Shown here one piece after another: positions 23,221 through 30,801 of a stretch of DNA of 42,250 nt. Position 1 is the first letter of the stretch. The number at the start of each line of letters is the position of its first letter. The notes below the pieces were generated by a model, which was not told where the DNA came from, did no database searches, and saw nothing but the letters and a program-made list of their open reading frames with translations. Source of the DNA: Prosthecobacter debontii. GTDB taxonomy: Bacteria; Verrucomicrobiota; Verrucomicrobiia; Verrucomicrobiales; Akkermansiaceae. Both the position numbers and the translations under genes were made by a program. The stretch is from contig CAMBQC010000005.1 in NCBI GenBank assembly GCA_945869855.1, positions 1 through 42,250 of the forward strand, in the 5' to 3' direction.

Positions 23221-25415
23221 TAAAAGAGGAAGATTTGAAATTAGCCAAAACGCCTGCCCACCGCCCGTCGGTTTTCCGCTCGGTGCTGACAGGCTCACTC
23301 ATGTTTTTCCTTTTCCAATACTTAGTGGCGCTGACCAAGCTAGGGGAAACATCGGGTAGGATGGAGAACAAGTTTAGTGCGCTGGCACGAGACAAATATC
23401 TGGATTTCCTAGTCTGGCAGAACATCCAACTGCTCTTCGCCTACGCGATCCTGACGGTTCTCTTCGCGATCATTCTTACACCTTTCGTGTCAAATTTTTG
23501 TAGTCGCCCGGTGCTGCGTGGTTTCTGGAAAAAGGCACTCCTAACAGTTCTAGGCGCGTTTGCGGTGCACGGATTTTTCGTCTTAAGGCTAGTTGAGACG
23601 CGACCCTATTTTCTGAACGACGCGAAATACGGGCATTGGTATTTTAATATCTTAAATGTAGTGCCGGACTCGATCAAGACGGTGGTTTTTTTCCTGCTCT
23701 TCAAGGTATTACCCGCCGCTATCCTAATTTACCTCGCCTGCTGGTATTGGGGCAATCTTTCGCGGAAAGGCCGCCTAGCGATGCTGTCGGTCGTTTGCAT
23801 ACTATCCGCGTTTGCTGTTTGGTATATAGGCATGCCGGAGCGACTTACCACCGCCGCTGCGGACGGAGGAAAAGAAAAGCCGCCGAACGTAATTCTAATC
23901 GGTTCCGATTCCCTCCGCGGCGATCGGCTCGGCTACACCGGCTACCGACCCCGGCGGACGGATGGCCCGGCGGCGGCGGGTGTTTCGCCGAGGATCGATG
24001 CGCTGGCATCGAAGTCGATAAACCTGGAGAATTGTTTCACGCCGATCGCCTCGACGCTCGAGTCAGGAACTTCGCTGATGACCTCGACGTATCCGCACAC
24101 GCACGGCTTCCGGCACATGTATCCGGATGCGGGAACCTTGGCAGAGGTGAAATCGCGCGTCCGGCCGCTGGCGAAGGTGCTTTCGCGGAAGGGCTACGAT
24201 ACGGCGGTTTTCGGCGATTGGTGCGCGGGATATTTCGAAATGATGCCGCTGGGTTTCGGACATGTTTCGGTATCCAGCTTCGACAATTTTAAAATCTACA
24301 TGAGCCAGGCGGTGGTGATGGCGCACTTCGTGATCCCGCTGTATTTCGATCATCCGGCGGGATACGCATTGTTTCCACAGCTCGGCTCCTTCGCCCAATT
24401 CGTCACGCCCGAGGTTGTGACGGCCCGTGTGAAGGAACGGCTAGAAACAGTTTCGGAAAGCGGCCAGCCGTTTTTTTGGCACGTGTTCTATTCCTGCAAC
24501 CATTTACCCTACCGCAGCCCGGAGCCTTACTCAAGTATGTTCGCGGATCCCGCGTATTCAGGGCAAAACAAAAGCGGCGTGGATTTCGACATCGACTCAT
24601 TCATCGGCGGGACGGATCTGGAGAACAAGTGGAAGGCGCTGCCCGAAAAGGAGATCCGCCAGATCCGCGACCTGTATGACAGCTGCACCCGGCAGTTTGA
24701 CCACAATGTGGGCATGATCCTCGACGAGCTCGAGGAGCGCGGCCTCGCGGAGAACACCATCGTGATCATCACCTCCGACCACGGCGACAACCTCTACGAG
24801 GAAGGTGTCACCTTGGGCCACGGACTCACTTTCAACGGGGCCGCGCGCGGCAACCATGTGCCACTGCTTTTTCATGTGCCCGGAGCGGGGGCGGCCAGGA
24901 TCACCTCGCAGGTGAGGATGATCGACATCGCTCCGACCATCGCTGATCTGCTGGGCGCCCCCAAGCCGGATTCTTGGGAGGGACAAAGTTTCGCCGGATG
25001 GCTGGACGGCAGGGAAAAGCCTGCGGCGCGCGCGTTTTACGGCGAGACCGGATTTCCCTTCGTTCAGTTTCGGGTGCCAGGCATCGAGCGCCCGAAGCTC
25101 CCGCCGATGGACCGGATGAATTTCATCGACGATTCCTTCAACTACCAGTTCGTCCTCAGGGACGAGTATGAGGCACCCTTGGTAAAAGCGAAGCAGAGAT
25201 GCCTCATGACGGAGAAGTGGAAACTAATCTGCACGCCCACCGACGATGGCGAGCGTCATTTCACGCTTTTCTCAAGACATCCCGATCCATACTGCGAGGT
25301 GGATGTGGCTCCATCGAACCCGGATGTCGTCGCGCCGATGAGAGCCGCCCTGGAGAAATGGATGGACGAAAAAACCGAGACCCCCCTTGGGGAAATCTTC
25401 CCGCAAGGTGAGTGA
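23217..25415 (+). CDS. Five-TM LtaS/EptA-like phospho-transferase or sulfatase-fold hydrolase
   Basis: 732 residues. Five predicted N-terminal transmembrane helices (about 23-40, 70-90, 105-125, 155-175, 188-207) lead into an alkaline-phosphatase-superfamily catalytic domain. Metal-site motifs are NVILIGSDSLRGDRLGY (Asp231), IITSDHGDNLYEEG and LGHGLTF. The nucleophile position reads ST280LESGTSLMT, so it has Thr, not the Cys/Ser that becomes formylglycine in sulfatases. This resembles LtaS (glycerol-phosphate transferase), EptA (phosphoethanolamine transferase) and Thr-type sulfatase-like hydrolases. The start codon is TTG 23217, preceded by a G-rich run (AAAAGGGGGGG) and overlapping the upstream stop. 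The substrate is unknown. The neighbouring diacylglycerol glycosyltransferase hints at a glycolipid acceptor. Confidence 0.82.
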   Translation: MIKEEDLKLAKTPAHRPSVFRSVLTGSLMFFLFQYLVALTKLGETSGRMENKFSALARDKYLDFLVWQNIQLLFAYAILTVLFAIILTPFVSNFCSRPVLRGFWKKALLTVLGAFAVHGFFVLRLVETRPYFLNDAKYGHWYFNILNVVPDSIKTVVFFLLFKVLPAAILIYLACWYWGNLSRKGRLAMLSVVCILSAFAVWYIGMPERLTTAAADGGKEKPPNVILIGSDSLRGDRLGYTGYRPRRTDGPAAAGVSPRIDALASKSINLENCFTPIASTLESGTSLMTSTYPHTHGFRHMYPDAGTLAEVKSRVRPLAKVLSRKGYDTAVFGDWCAGYFEMMPLGFGHVSVSSFDNFKIYMSQAVVMAHFVIPLYFDHPAGYALFPQLGSFAQFVTPEVVTARVKERLETVSESGQPFFWHVFYSCNHLPYRSPEPYSSMFADPAYSGQNKSGVDFDIDSFIGGTDLENKWKALPEKEIRQIRDLYDSCTRQFDHNVGMILDELEERGLAENTIVIITSDHGDNLYEEGVTLGHGLTFNGAARGNHVPLLFHVPGAGAARITSQVRMIDIAPTIADLLGAPKPDSWEGQSFAGWLDGREKPAARAFYGETGFPFVQFRVPGIERPKLPPMDRMNFIDDSFNYQFVLRDEYEAPLVKAKQRCLMTEKWKLICTPTDDGERHFTLFSRHPDPYCEVDVAPSNPDVVAPMRAALEKWMDEKTETPLGEIFPQGE

Positions 25416-25417
25416 GC

Positions 25418-26740
25418 TCACTTAGCCATCAATGCCTCGATTTCGTCCACCTCGATGGGGATGTTCGCCATGAGGTCGATGTTGCCGTCCTCTCCGATGA
25501 GGTAATCGTTCTCCAGGCGGATGCCCATCTTTTCCTCGGGGATGTAGATACCGGGCTCGATAGTGAAGATCATGCCCGATGCGACGGCCTGGTTGGCCGG
25601 GGACACGTCGTGGACATCGAGGCCGAGGTGATGGGAGGTGCCGTGCATGTAGTACTTTTTCACGAGCGGTTTCTCCTTGGGGGCGGCGGCGGCCTCCTCG
25701 GCGGTGTAAAGCCCGAGTCCGATGAGTTCCTTGTCCATCTGCGCGACGACCATTTTCTGGAAATCCGCGATGAACAGGCCGGGCTGCAGGATGGAGTCGG
25801 CATAACGCACCATCCGCAGGACGGCGTTGTAGACATCCCTCTGGCGTGGCGTGAATTTCCCGGAAACGGGGATCGTGCGGGTCATGTCCGCGTTCCACCC
25901 GCCGTATTCGGCGGCAACATCGAGCAGCAGCAGGTCCCCGTCCTCAAGTATCTGGTCGTTGGGGACGTAATGGAGGATGCACGCGTTCAGCCCGCCCGCA
26001 ATGATGGGGTCGTAGGCGAATCCGTGCGAGCCGCGCTTGATAAACTCATGAATAAACTCGGCCTCGACCTCCCATTCGCCTACCCCGGGTTTGACGAAAC
26101 CGAGCACCCGGCGGAAGCCCGCCTCGGTGATATCGCAGGCGATCTGGATGAACTCGACCTCTTCATCCGACTTAACGGAGCGCAAACCATAAATCAAAGG
26201 AGCTAGGCGGCGGTAGGTGTGCAGCGGGAAACGCGACTGGCACTCTCTGGCGAAGCGCAGCGATTTCGTCTCAAAGGCGAGGTCGCCACGCGGGTGCTCA
26301 TTTGTGGAGATGTAAACGGACTCGGCCTGCGGCATGAGGCGGTTCATGATGCCGTTAAATTCCGAGATCCACTCGATGCGGGCAACGCCGGTTCTTTCCC
26401 TTGCCTGTTCCTTGGTCAGCTTGGCTCCTTCCCACACCGCAATGTGGTCGTTCGATTCGCGGAGAAAAAGGATCTCGCGGTCTTCGGGCTCCCTTGCGTC
26501 TGGGAAAAGGATCAGAGCCGTTTCCTCCTGCGCGACACCGGTGAGATAAAAGAGGTCGCTGCTCTGCTTGAACGGCTGGGAGGCGTCGGCATTCGTCGGC
26601 TGGATGTCGTTCGACTGCACAACGGCGATCGCGCGCGGCTCCAGGAGCAAGGCGAGGTTATTCCTGTGGGTGGTGAAAAGTCCGGCGGAGGGGATCTTGG
26701 TGCGCTTAGCGCCTGATATGGGAAGATTCGGGGAAGTCAT
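25418..26740 (-). CDS. pepP: Xaa-Pro aminopeptidase (M24B, aminopeptidase P)
   Basis: 440 residues from ATG 26740 (MTSPNLPISGAKR). The track ORF opens at 26908, but the extra 56 residues are Arg/Ser/Pro-rich and unlike the family. An N-terminal AMP_N domain (FKQSSDLFYLTGVAQEETALILF) is followed by the pita-bread catalytic domain. All five metal ligands are visible: two Asp in LLLDVAAEYGGWNADMTRTIP, His in HGTSHHLGLDVHD, Glu in TIEPGIYIP, and Glu in GIRLENDYLI. It removes the N-terminal residue before proline in the cytoplasm. Its stop is 2 bases from the convergent LtaS-like gene stop. Confidence 0.93.
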   Translation of the reverse strand: MTSPNLPISGAKRTKIPSAGLFTTHRNNLALLLEPRAIAVVQSNDIQPTNADASQPFKQSSDLFYLTGVAQEETALILFPDAREPEDREILFLRESNDHIAVWEGAKLTKEQARERTGVARIEWISEFNGIMNRLMPQAESVYISTNEHPRGDLAFETKSLRFARECQSRFPLHTYRRLAPLIYGLRSVKSDEEVEFIQIACDITEAGFRRVLGFVKPGVGEWEVEAEFIHEFIKRGSHGFAYDPIIAGGLNACILHYVPNDQILEDGDLLLLDVAAEYGGWNADMTRTIPVSGKFTPRQRDVYNAVLRMVRYADSILQPGLFIADFQKMVVAQMDKELIGLGLYTAEEAAAAPKEKPLVKKYYMHGTSHHLGLDVHDVSPANQAVASGMIFTIEPGIYIPEEKMGIRLENDYLIGEDGNIDLMANIPIEVDEIEALMAK

Positions 26741-26871
26741 CGTCAGTTGGTGAATTAATAATACGGTAGGATTCCGCGCAGACGCTGGATAGTCATTCCG
26801 CTTTTGGCTAGATGGAATTTCGGATTTTGATGGCTTGCATTGCCATTTCCGCTGTGGAGAGGTATTTGCGT

Positions 26872-27531
26872 ATGCATTATCTGGAGTTTTTCGCGAACAA
26901 GGGGACATCTCTGAAGATATGCGGCGTGACGGTGCGGTCGGACGCCGAAGAAATGGCAGCGATGGGCGTCCATGCCGTCGGATTCAATTTCTGGCCGCTT
27001 TCGAAAAGGTATCTAAATCCCGAAGTGAACCCCTGGATGAAAGGTCTGGCGGGCGGGATTCTGCGCGTCGGCGTTTTCGTGAACGAGGACAGCGACCTCC
27101 CCTACCGGCTTTACGGGGAGGGCATGATCGACGTTGTACAACTTCACGGCGACGAGACGCTGGAGCGCGTCGGCGGATTCCGCAAGGCGGGCATACCGGT
27201 CATCAAAGCGGTGGGTGTGAGGGATATTTCTCACATCGAGGCGGCCGGAAGCTACGGTTCTGATGCGGTGTTGCTGGACGCACACGCCCCGCAGGTTTTC
27301 GGCGGCACCGGTGAGACGTTCGATTGGGGTCTCGCGAACGCTTTCGGAAAACGGTTTCCCGCCATCCCGATGATCCTGGCAGGCGGGATCACACCGGAGA
27401 ACGCCGGGCAGGCGGTGGCCGTGGTTCGTCCAGTCGCAATCGATGTGGCGTCGGGAGCGGAGATCTCGCCGGGGGTGAAGGATTTCGGAAAGGTCGCCGC
27501 GTTGTTGGAGGCTTGTGTTTCGCCACGATGA
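26872..27531 (+). CDS. trpF: Phosphoribosylanthranilate isomerase
   Basis: 219 residues from ATG 26872 (MHYLEFFANKGTSLKICG); the track start at 26812 adds 20 residues without family support. TrpF motifs: LKICGVT with the catalytic Cys, AVGFNFWPLSKRYL, VVQLHGDE with the His-Gly-Asp strand, LLDAHAPQVFGGTGETFDW with the general-acid Asp, and ILAGGITPENAGQAV. It catalyses the Amadori rearrangement of phosphoribosylanthranilate in tryptophan synthesis. Other trp genes are not adjacent. Its TGA overlaps the ATG of tatD (ATGA), so the pair is translationally coupled. Confidence 0.95.
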   Translation: MHYLEFFANKGTSLKICGVTVRSDAEEMAAMGVHAVGFNFWPLSKRYLNPEVNPWMKGLAGGILRVGVFVNEDSDLPYRLYGEGMIDVVQLHGDETLERVGGFRKAGIPVIKAVGVRDISHIEAAGSYGSDAVLLDAHAPQVFGGTGETFDWGLANAFGKRFPAIPMILAGGITPENAGQAVAVVRPVAIDVASGAEISPGVKDFGKVAALLEACVSPR

Positions 27532-28340
27532 TCACAGACACACATTGCCATCTGGCGTCGGCCCGTTTCGCTGACGACGAGCGTGCGGAAATCATCCGGC
27601 GGGCGCTGGAAGCGGGGGTTAGCCGAATGGTCACACTAGCGACCTGTATGGACGACATCGCCCCAAATCTCAAACTTGCGGAACATCCCTGCGTGATGGC
27701 CGCCATCGGCATTCATCCCTGCGCTGTGCATCACGTCCCCGACGACGCGGTGGAGCTTCTCGCTGCTCTCGCCGGTGATCCACGCGTGTGCGCGATCGGC
27801 GAGACGGGCCTAGATTATTTTCATCCCGCCCCGGTAGGCTGGAGCGAATCCGATTATCGAAAACGACAAAGCGATTTCCTAGTTCGGCATTTCGAACTCG
27901 CAGCATCTTCCGGCCTCAACATCGTGATCCACACGCGCGACCGCGAAGGCAGGGAATCTTTCGAGGACGCACTCGCCATCTACACCCGATTCGCGGATCG
28001 CGTTTGCGCCGTGTTCCATTGTTTTGTTTCCGAGTGGGATCTCGCGGAAAAGGTGATCACCCTCGGCGGACTCGTTTCCTTCGGAGGCGTGGCGACTTTC
28101 AGGAACGCCGAACTCGTAAAGGAAGCGGTGAAACGCTGTCCACCCAGAAGCTTCATGCTTGAGACCGATGCACCCTACCTCGCACCGGAGCCACTGCGGG
28201 GAAAACGCAACGAACCTGCCTTCGCGATGCGCGTGGCAGAAACCGTCGCCGCGCTGAGGGGTGAGACATTGGAACAGCTCGCCACGCACACCGAAGCGGC
28301 CGCATCCAAGTTTTTTCGATGGCCGGATGATTCCGCTTGA
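27528..28340 (+). CDS. TatD family metal-dependent hydrolase (DNase)
   Basis: 270 residues from ATG 27528, which overlaps the trpF stop. The track start at 27324 is an upstream extension of the frame inside trpF. The TatD metal site is complete: DTHCHL at 4-9, AIGETGLDYF, IVIHTRD, FHCFVSEWDLA, and METDAP-like LETDAPYLAPEP followed by GKRNEPA. Members are divalent-metal 3'-5' exonucleases on single-stranded or damaged DNA and on D-aminoacyl-tRNA-like substrates. The cytoplasmic location fits the lack of a signal peptide. The coupling to trpF probably reflects compact gene packing rather than shared function. Confidence 0.93.
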   Translation: MITDTHCHLASARFADDERAEIIRRALEAGVSRMVTLATCMDDIAPNLKLAEHPCVMAAIGIHPCAVHHVPDDAVELLAALAGDPRVCAIGETGLDYFHPAPVGWSESDYRKRQSDFLVRHFELAASSGLNIVIHTRDREGRESFEDALAIYTRFADRVCAVFHCFVSEWDLAEKVITLGGLVSFGGVATFRNAELVKEAVKRCPPRSFMLETDAPYLAPEPLRGKRNEPAFAMRVAETVAALRGETLEQLATHTEAAASKFFRWPDDSA

Positions 28341-28415
28341 ACAAAAGACCACCTGACAAACGATTCTCTGTGTAGCAGTGACTGTCGCTGTCCTGCAAAT
28401 CAAACAAACAGACCT

Positions 28416-28799
28416 ATGAAACACAACCACCTGCTCGCACTCTCGCTTTTATCCATAATACTCGTCTCCTGCGCCGACCAAGGCATGGAAGATTATGACG
28501 TTTCCAATCCCTACGCCGCCCCCGACTACGGCGATGGAACAGCCACTCCGGGCCTGCCTTCAGACGTCAACCCCGCTTATGATCAGGCTGCCGTTTATGA
28601 GGATACAGCGCCATCCGTTCCAGCATACACCTCTCCAGCTCCTGCAGCGACCCCGAAAGTCCATACCGTTGTCCGTGGCGACAGCCTCTGGAGCATCGCG
28701 AAAAAATACAGTGTTTCAATCGACTCGATCAAACAGGCGAACGCAATGACCCGCGACATCGCTGTGCTCGGTTCAAAACTTAAAATCCCGGCGGAATAA
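28416..28799 (+). CDS. LysM-domain lipoprotein
   Basis: 127 residues. A lipoprotein signal peptide (MKHNHLLALSLLSIILVSC, lipobox LVSC) is followed by a low-complexity Asp/Tyr/Pro/Ala linker and a single C-terminal LysM domain (VHTVVRGDSLWSIAKKYSVSIDSIKQAN, ending LGSKLKIP). LysM binds GlcNAc in peptidoglycan, so this is likely a membrane-tethered cell-wall binding protein. The linker would span from outer membrane to wall. It is followed after only 4 bases by the thioredoxin-like gene, so the two are surely co-transcribed. Confidence 0.9.
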   Translation: MKHNHLLALSLLSIILVSCADQGMEDYDVSNPYAAPDYGDGTATPGLPSDVNPAYDQAAVYEDTAPSVPAYTSPAPAATPKVHTVVRGDSLWSIAKKYSVSIDSIKQANAMTRDIAVLGSKLKIPAE

Positions 28800-28803
28800 C
28801 CTC

Positions 28804-29763
28804 ATGCATCCGCGTGCTGTTCTTGCCGGCTTTCTGTGGGGAGCCTCGTCGCTACTCGCTCAGGAAGTGCCGCCGCCAGAATCTCCGCTGAGCCCAAGGG
28901 AAGATGCGATCGAACAACTGCTCTCCGAACGGGAATCACCCGCAGCACTGCAAAAGGCCATCGAGGCCGCGCGCAACCTGAAGGTTTCCGAACAGGCTAT
29001 CCTTGAAGCGCGTTTCCTCTTCCATGTCGACCGTGCTGAGGACAAGGAGATTGCGGCGCTTCTTCCCGAATTCCTCACTCTCAAGGATAAATTCAGTCTC
29101 GACGAATCCGAGACCTTCGCGTGCTTGGACGACTGGCTCGCAGTGACCGAATTCGTCCATGCCCTAGATGCGCTCGAAAAAAATGACAAAGACGGCTTCA
29201 AGCGGCACATCACCGAAGCGTTCTGGCTCAGTCCTCGGCAAGCTACCGCCTTCGCCCCACATATCGAGCGCATTCGCCTAATGGATGCGATGAAAACCGT
29301 TCGCGTAGATTTGGGGAAAGGCTACGCCGACACGATCACAGGTCAGCCCGCGGATTTCGGCACGATCATCGGAACAAAGAAAGGACTGCTGTTGCATTTC
29401 TGGTCCCCATGGAGCCAAGAGTGCCAAGCCACGATGGCGGACTTCCTGATCTCCACCAAATATCTACTATCTAAAGATGTGGCGGTGGCTTCGGTTCTTC
29501 CCGAGACATCGGCGAAAGTAATCGCAGATGCGAAGGCCATGCTCAGCGCGCTAGGCGAAGAATTATCCGGTTCATGGATTATTGATTCAAAAAAAAATCC
29601 CGTCAGCGAGCAACTCAAGATTCAGAGCGTGCCGGTTGTCGTGTTGGTTTCTACTGATGGAAAGGTTCTCTATCACGGACATCCTACCGACGACGAATTC
29701 TGGAAATCACTCGGGAAAATGAATCCGTCCATCGTCCGTCCGGAGATGCGAAGCGGAGATTAA
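28804..29763 (+). CDS. Secreted TlpA-like thioredoxin-fold protein lacking CXXC
   Basis: 319 residues with an N-terminal signal peptide (MHPRAVLAGFLWGASSLLAQ). A helical region (about 30-165) precedes a C-terminal thioredoxin-like domain (about 170-305): LLLHFWSPWSQECQATMADFL, later a cis-Pro strand QSVPVVVLVSTDGKVLYHG. The redox site has become S-Q-E-C: the first cysteine is missing and only the second remains, so normal dithiol exchange is impossible. It may act as a binding, chaperone or mono-thiol protein in the periplasm. The N-terminal helical domain is unrecognised. It starts 4 bases after the LysM lipoprotein stop. Confidence 0.8.
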   Translation: MHPRAVLAGFLWGASSLLAQEVPPPESPLSPREDAIEQLLSERESPAALQKAIEAARNLKVSEQAILEARFLFHVDRAEDKEIAALLPEFLTLKDKFSLDESETFACLDDWLAVTEFVHALDALEKNDKDGFKRHITEAFWLSPRQATAFAPHIERIRLMDAMKTVRVDLGKGYADTITGQPADFGTIIGTKKGLLLHFWSPWSQECQATMADFLISTKYLLSKDVAVASVLPETSAKVIADAKAMLSALGEELSGSWIIDSKKNPVSEQLKIQSVPVVVLVSTDGKVLYHGHPTDDEFWKSLGKMNPSIVRPEMRSGD

Positions 29764-29780
29764 CTAAGGGATCCGTAAAA

Positions 29781-29798
29781 CTACTACAAAGATAGTAG
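29781..29798. promoter_or_regulatory. Perfect inverted repeat upstream of the BlaI-like gene (candidate operator)
   Basis: CTACTA-CAAAGA-TAGTAG is an exact 6-bp dyad with a 6-base centre, in the 154-base AT-rich gap before the BlaI-like regulator. Many BlaI/MecI proteins repress their own gene through short dyads of the TACA/TGTA type. This dyad has similar size and contains TACA on one side only, so the assignment is inference. It could also mark the end of the preceding transcript. Confidence 0.35.
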
Positions 29799-29828
29799 CT
29801 AAGCACATTTAAAACCCTGAAAAAATAA

Positions 29829-29846
29829 ATTACGGTTTTCCGTAAT
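29829..29846. promoter_or_regulatory. Perfect palindrome upstream of the BlaI-like gene
   Basis: ATTACGG-TTTT-CCGTAAT is a perfect 7-bp stem with a 4-base loop, about 70 bases upstream of ATG 29918. Related half-sites (gacggaaaagtt) follow near 29864. It could be an operator for the regulator or a weak hairpin. The surrounding 100 bases are strongly AT-rich, as expected of a promoter region. Confidence 0.4.
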
Positions 29847-29917
29847 ATCTGCATATTTTAACTTGACGGAAAAGTTAATTACTAGTTTCCTCGTATCCAA
29901 GCAACGAAAGTTCACCA

Positions 29918-30637
29918 ATGGTCAAGCCATCACACCCTTCAAATCTCGAACTCCAAGCATTGACTGTCTTATGGCACGACGGTCCTTCTACTGTGAACGC
30001 AGTACATGGTTCGCTCCCGGATGGCCGTGAGCGTGCCTACACCACAGTGCTCTCTGTAATGCAGAGCCTAGAACGCAAGAAGTTGGTTAAGCGCATACGT
30101 TCGGGCAGAGCCCACACCTATGAGCCCGCCTACTCCCAAGAGGTCATTGTGCGCCGCGCCACGGATGACTTTATCACCAACGCTTTTGGAGGACGCCTCG
30201 GTGAGGCGGTCCTCGCTACCCTCTCCGCCGGTTCATTAACACTGGAAGAGAAAACAAACATTGAACGCGAACTCCAAAGACACAAAACCATGGCTGCAAA
30301 AAAAACAATAAAGAAGGCCGCGGCCAAGCCCGCGAGTAAACCCGCCGCAAAAAAAGTTGCCAAGAAGGCGCCGGCTAAAAAAGCCGCTGCCAAAAAGGCA
30401 GTGAAAAAGGCAGTGAAAAAGGCACCCGCCAAAAAAGCTCCGGCTAAAAAAGCGGTGAAGAAGGTGGCGAAAAGCGCCAAGAAGGCACCTGCTAAAAAGG
30501 CAGTTGCTAAAAAGGTTGTAGCCAAGAAGGCCGCCGTGAAGAAGGCACCAGCCAAGAAGGCCGCCGTGAAGAAGGCACCAGCTAAGAAGGCCGCCGTGAA
30601 GAAGGCACCAGCTAAGAAGGCCGCCAAGAAAGCATAA
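29918..30637 (+). CDS. BlaI/MecI-like winged-helix regulator fused to a histone-H1-like Lys/Ala tail
   Basis: 239 residues. Residues 1-120 match BlaI/MecI/CopY repressors: [22 protein letters not shown], the recognition region [21 protein letters not shown] and [15 protein letters not shown]. Residues 125-239 are almost purely Lys, Ala, Val and Pro in AKKAPAKKA-type repeats, like bacterial and eukaryotic histone-H1 tails (Hc1, AlgP). The frame is continuous across the joint. An internal ATG at 30290 ([11 protein letters not shown]) could also start a separate H1-like protein. The last ~100 bases are exact 30-base tandem repeats (30541-30570, 30571-30600, 30601-30626), which suggests the tail varies in length. 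No BlaR1 sensor is adjacent. The likely role is repression or nucleoid binding. Confidence 0.85.
   Translation: MVKPSHPSNLELQALTVLWHDGPSTVNAVHGSLPDGRERAYTTVLSVMQSLERKKLVKRIRSGRAHTYEPAYSQEVIVRRATDDFITNAFGGRLGEAVLATLSAGSLTLEEKTNIERELQRHKTMAAKKTIKKAAAKPASKPAAKKVAKKAPAKKAAAKKAVKKAVKKAPAKKAPAKKAVKKVAKSAKKAPAKKAVAKKVVAKKAAVKKAPAKKAAVKKAPAKKAAVKKAPAKKAAKKA
30524..30626 (+). repeat. 30-bp tandem repeats encoding the H1-like tail
   Basis: Units 30541-30570, 30571-30600 and 30601-30630 are near-identical. The first two differ by one silent C/T, and the third diverges at its last few bases. A partial unit precedes them at 30524-30540. Each unit encodes ten residues of the [10 protein letters not shown] type. 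Because units are multiples of three, slippage or recombination would change the tail length without breaking the frame. Confidence 0.85.
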
Positions 30638-30641
30638 AGTA

Positions 30642-30708
30642 ATATCACCACCGTGAACAGCTTGGAGCGCCCTTAGTGGCGCCGAGCTGTGACCGGAGTG
30701 GATGATAT
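30642..30708 (+). other. Long imperfect stem-loop in the 3' region of the BlaI-H1 gene
   Basis: Nested complementary blocks: ATATCA (30642-30647) with TGATAT (30703-30708), CCAC (30648-30651) with GTGG (30698-30701), CG with CG, ACAGCT (30657-30662) with AGCTGT (30685-30690), and GCGCC (30667-30671) with GGCGC (30678-30682), closed by a CTTAGT loop. About 23 pairs over 67 bases. It lies between the stop codon and a separate terminator, so it is transcribed. It could be a stabilising 3' structure or a small RNA. Confidence 0.5.
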
Positions 30709-30716
30709 CTCAAAAC

Positions 30717-30750
30717 AAAGCGGGAAGCCATTTGGCTTCCCGCTTTTCTT
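30717..30750 (+). terminator. Rho-independent terminator after the BlaI-H1 gene
   Basis: A perfect stem AGCGGGAAGCC/GGCTTCCCGCT (11 bp, extendable by two A-T pairs) closes an ATTT loop and is followed directly by a T-rich run (TTTTCTTTT). It is the clearest intrinsic terminator in the window. Confidence 0.9.
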
Positions 30751-30801
30751 TTGCCGGACTATCCCAGTTACCTGTTTCTTTTTGTTTCCCCACGGAGCGT
30801 G

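Noticed and set aside
25412-26206. 264-aa plus-strand ORF
   Set aside because: Antisense shadow of pepP, whose metal ligands and domains are fully intact.
30130-30651. 173-aa minus-strand ORF rich in Ala/Phe/Leu, resembling a membrane protein
   Set aside because: It is the reverse complement of the Lys/Ala repeats of the BlaI-H1 gene; Lys codons read backwards give Phe/Leu. No independent support.
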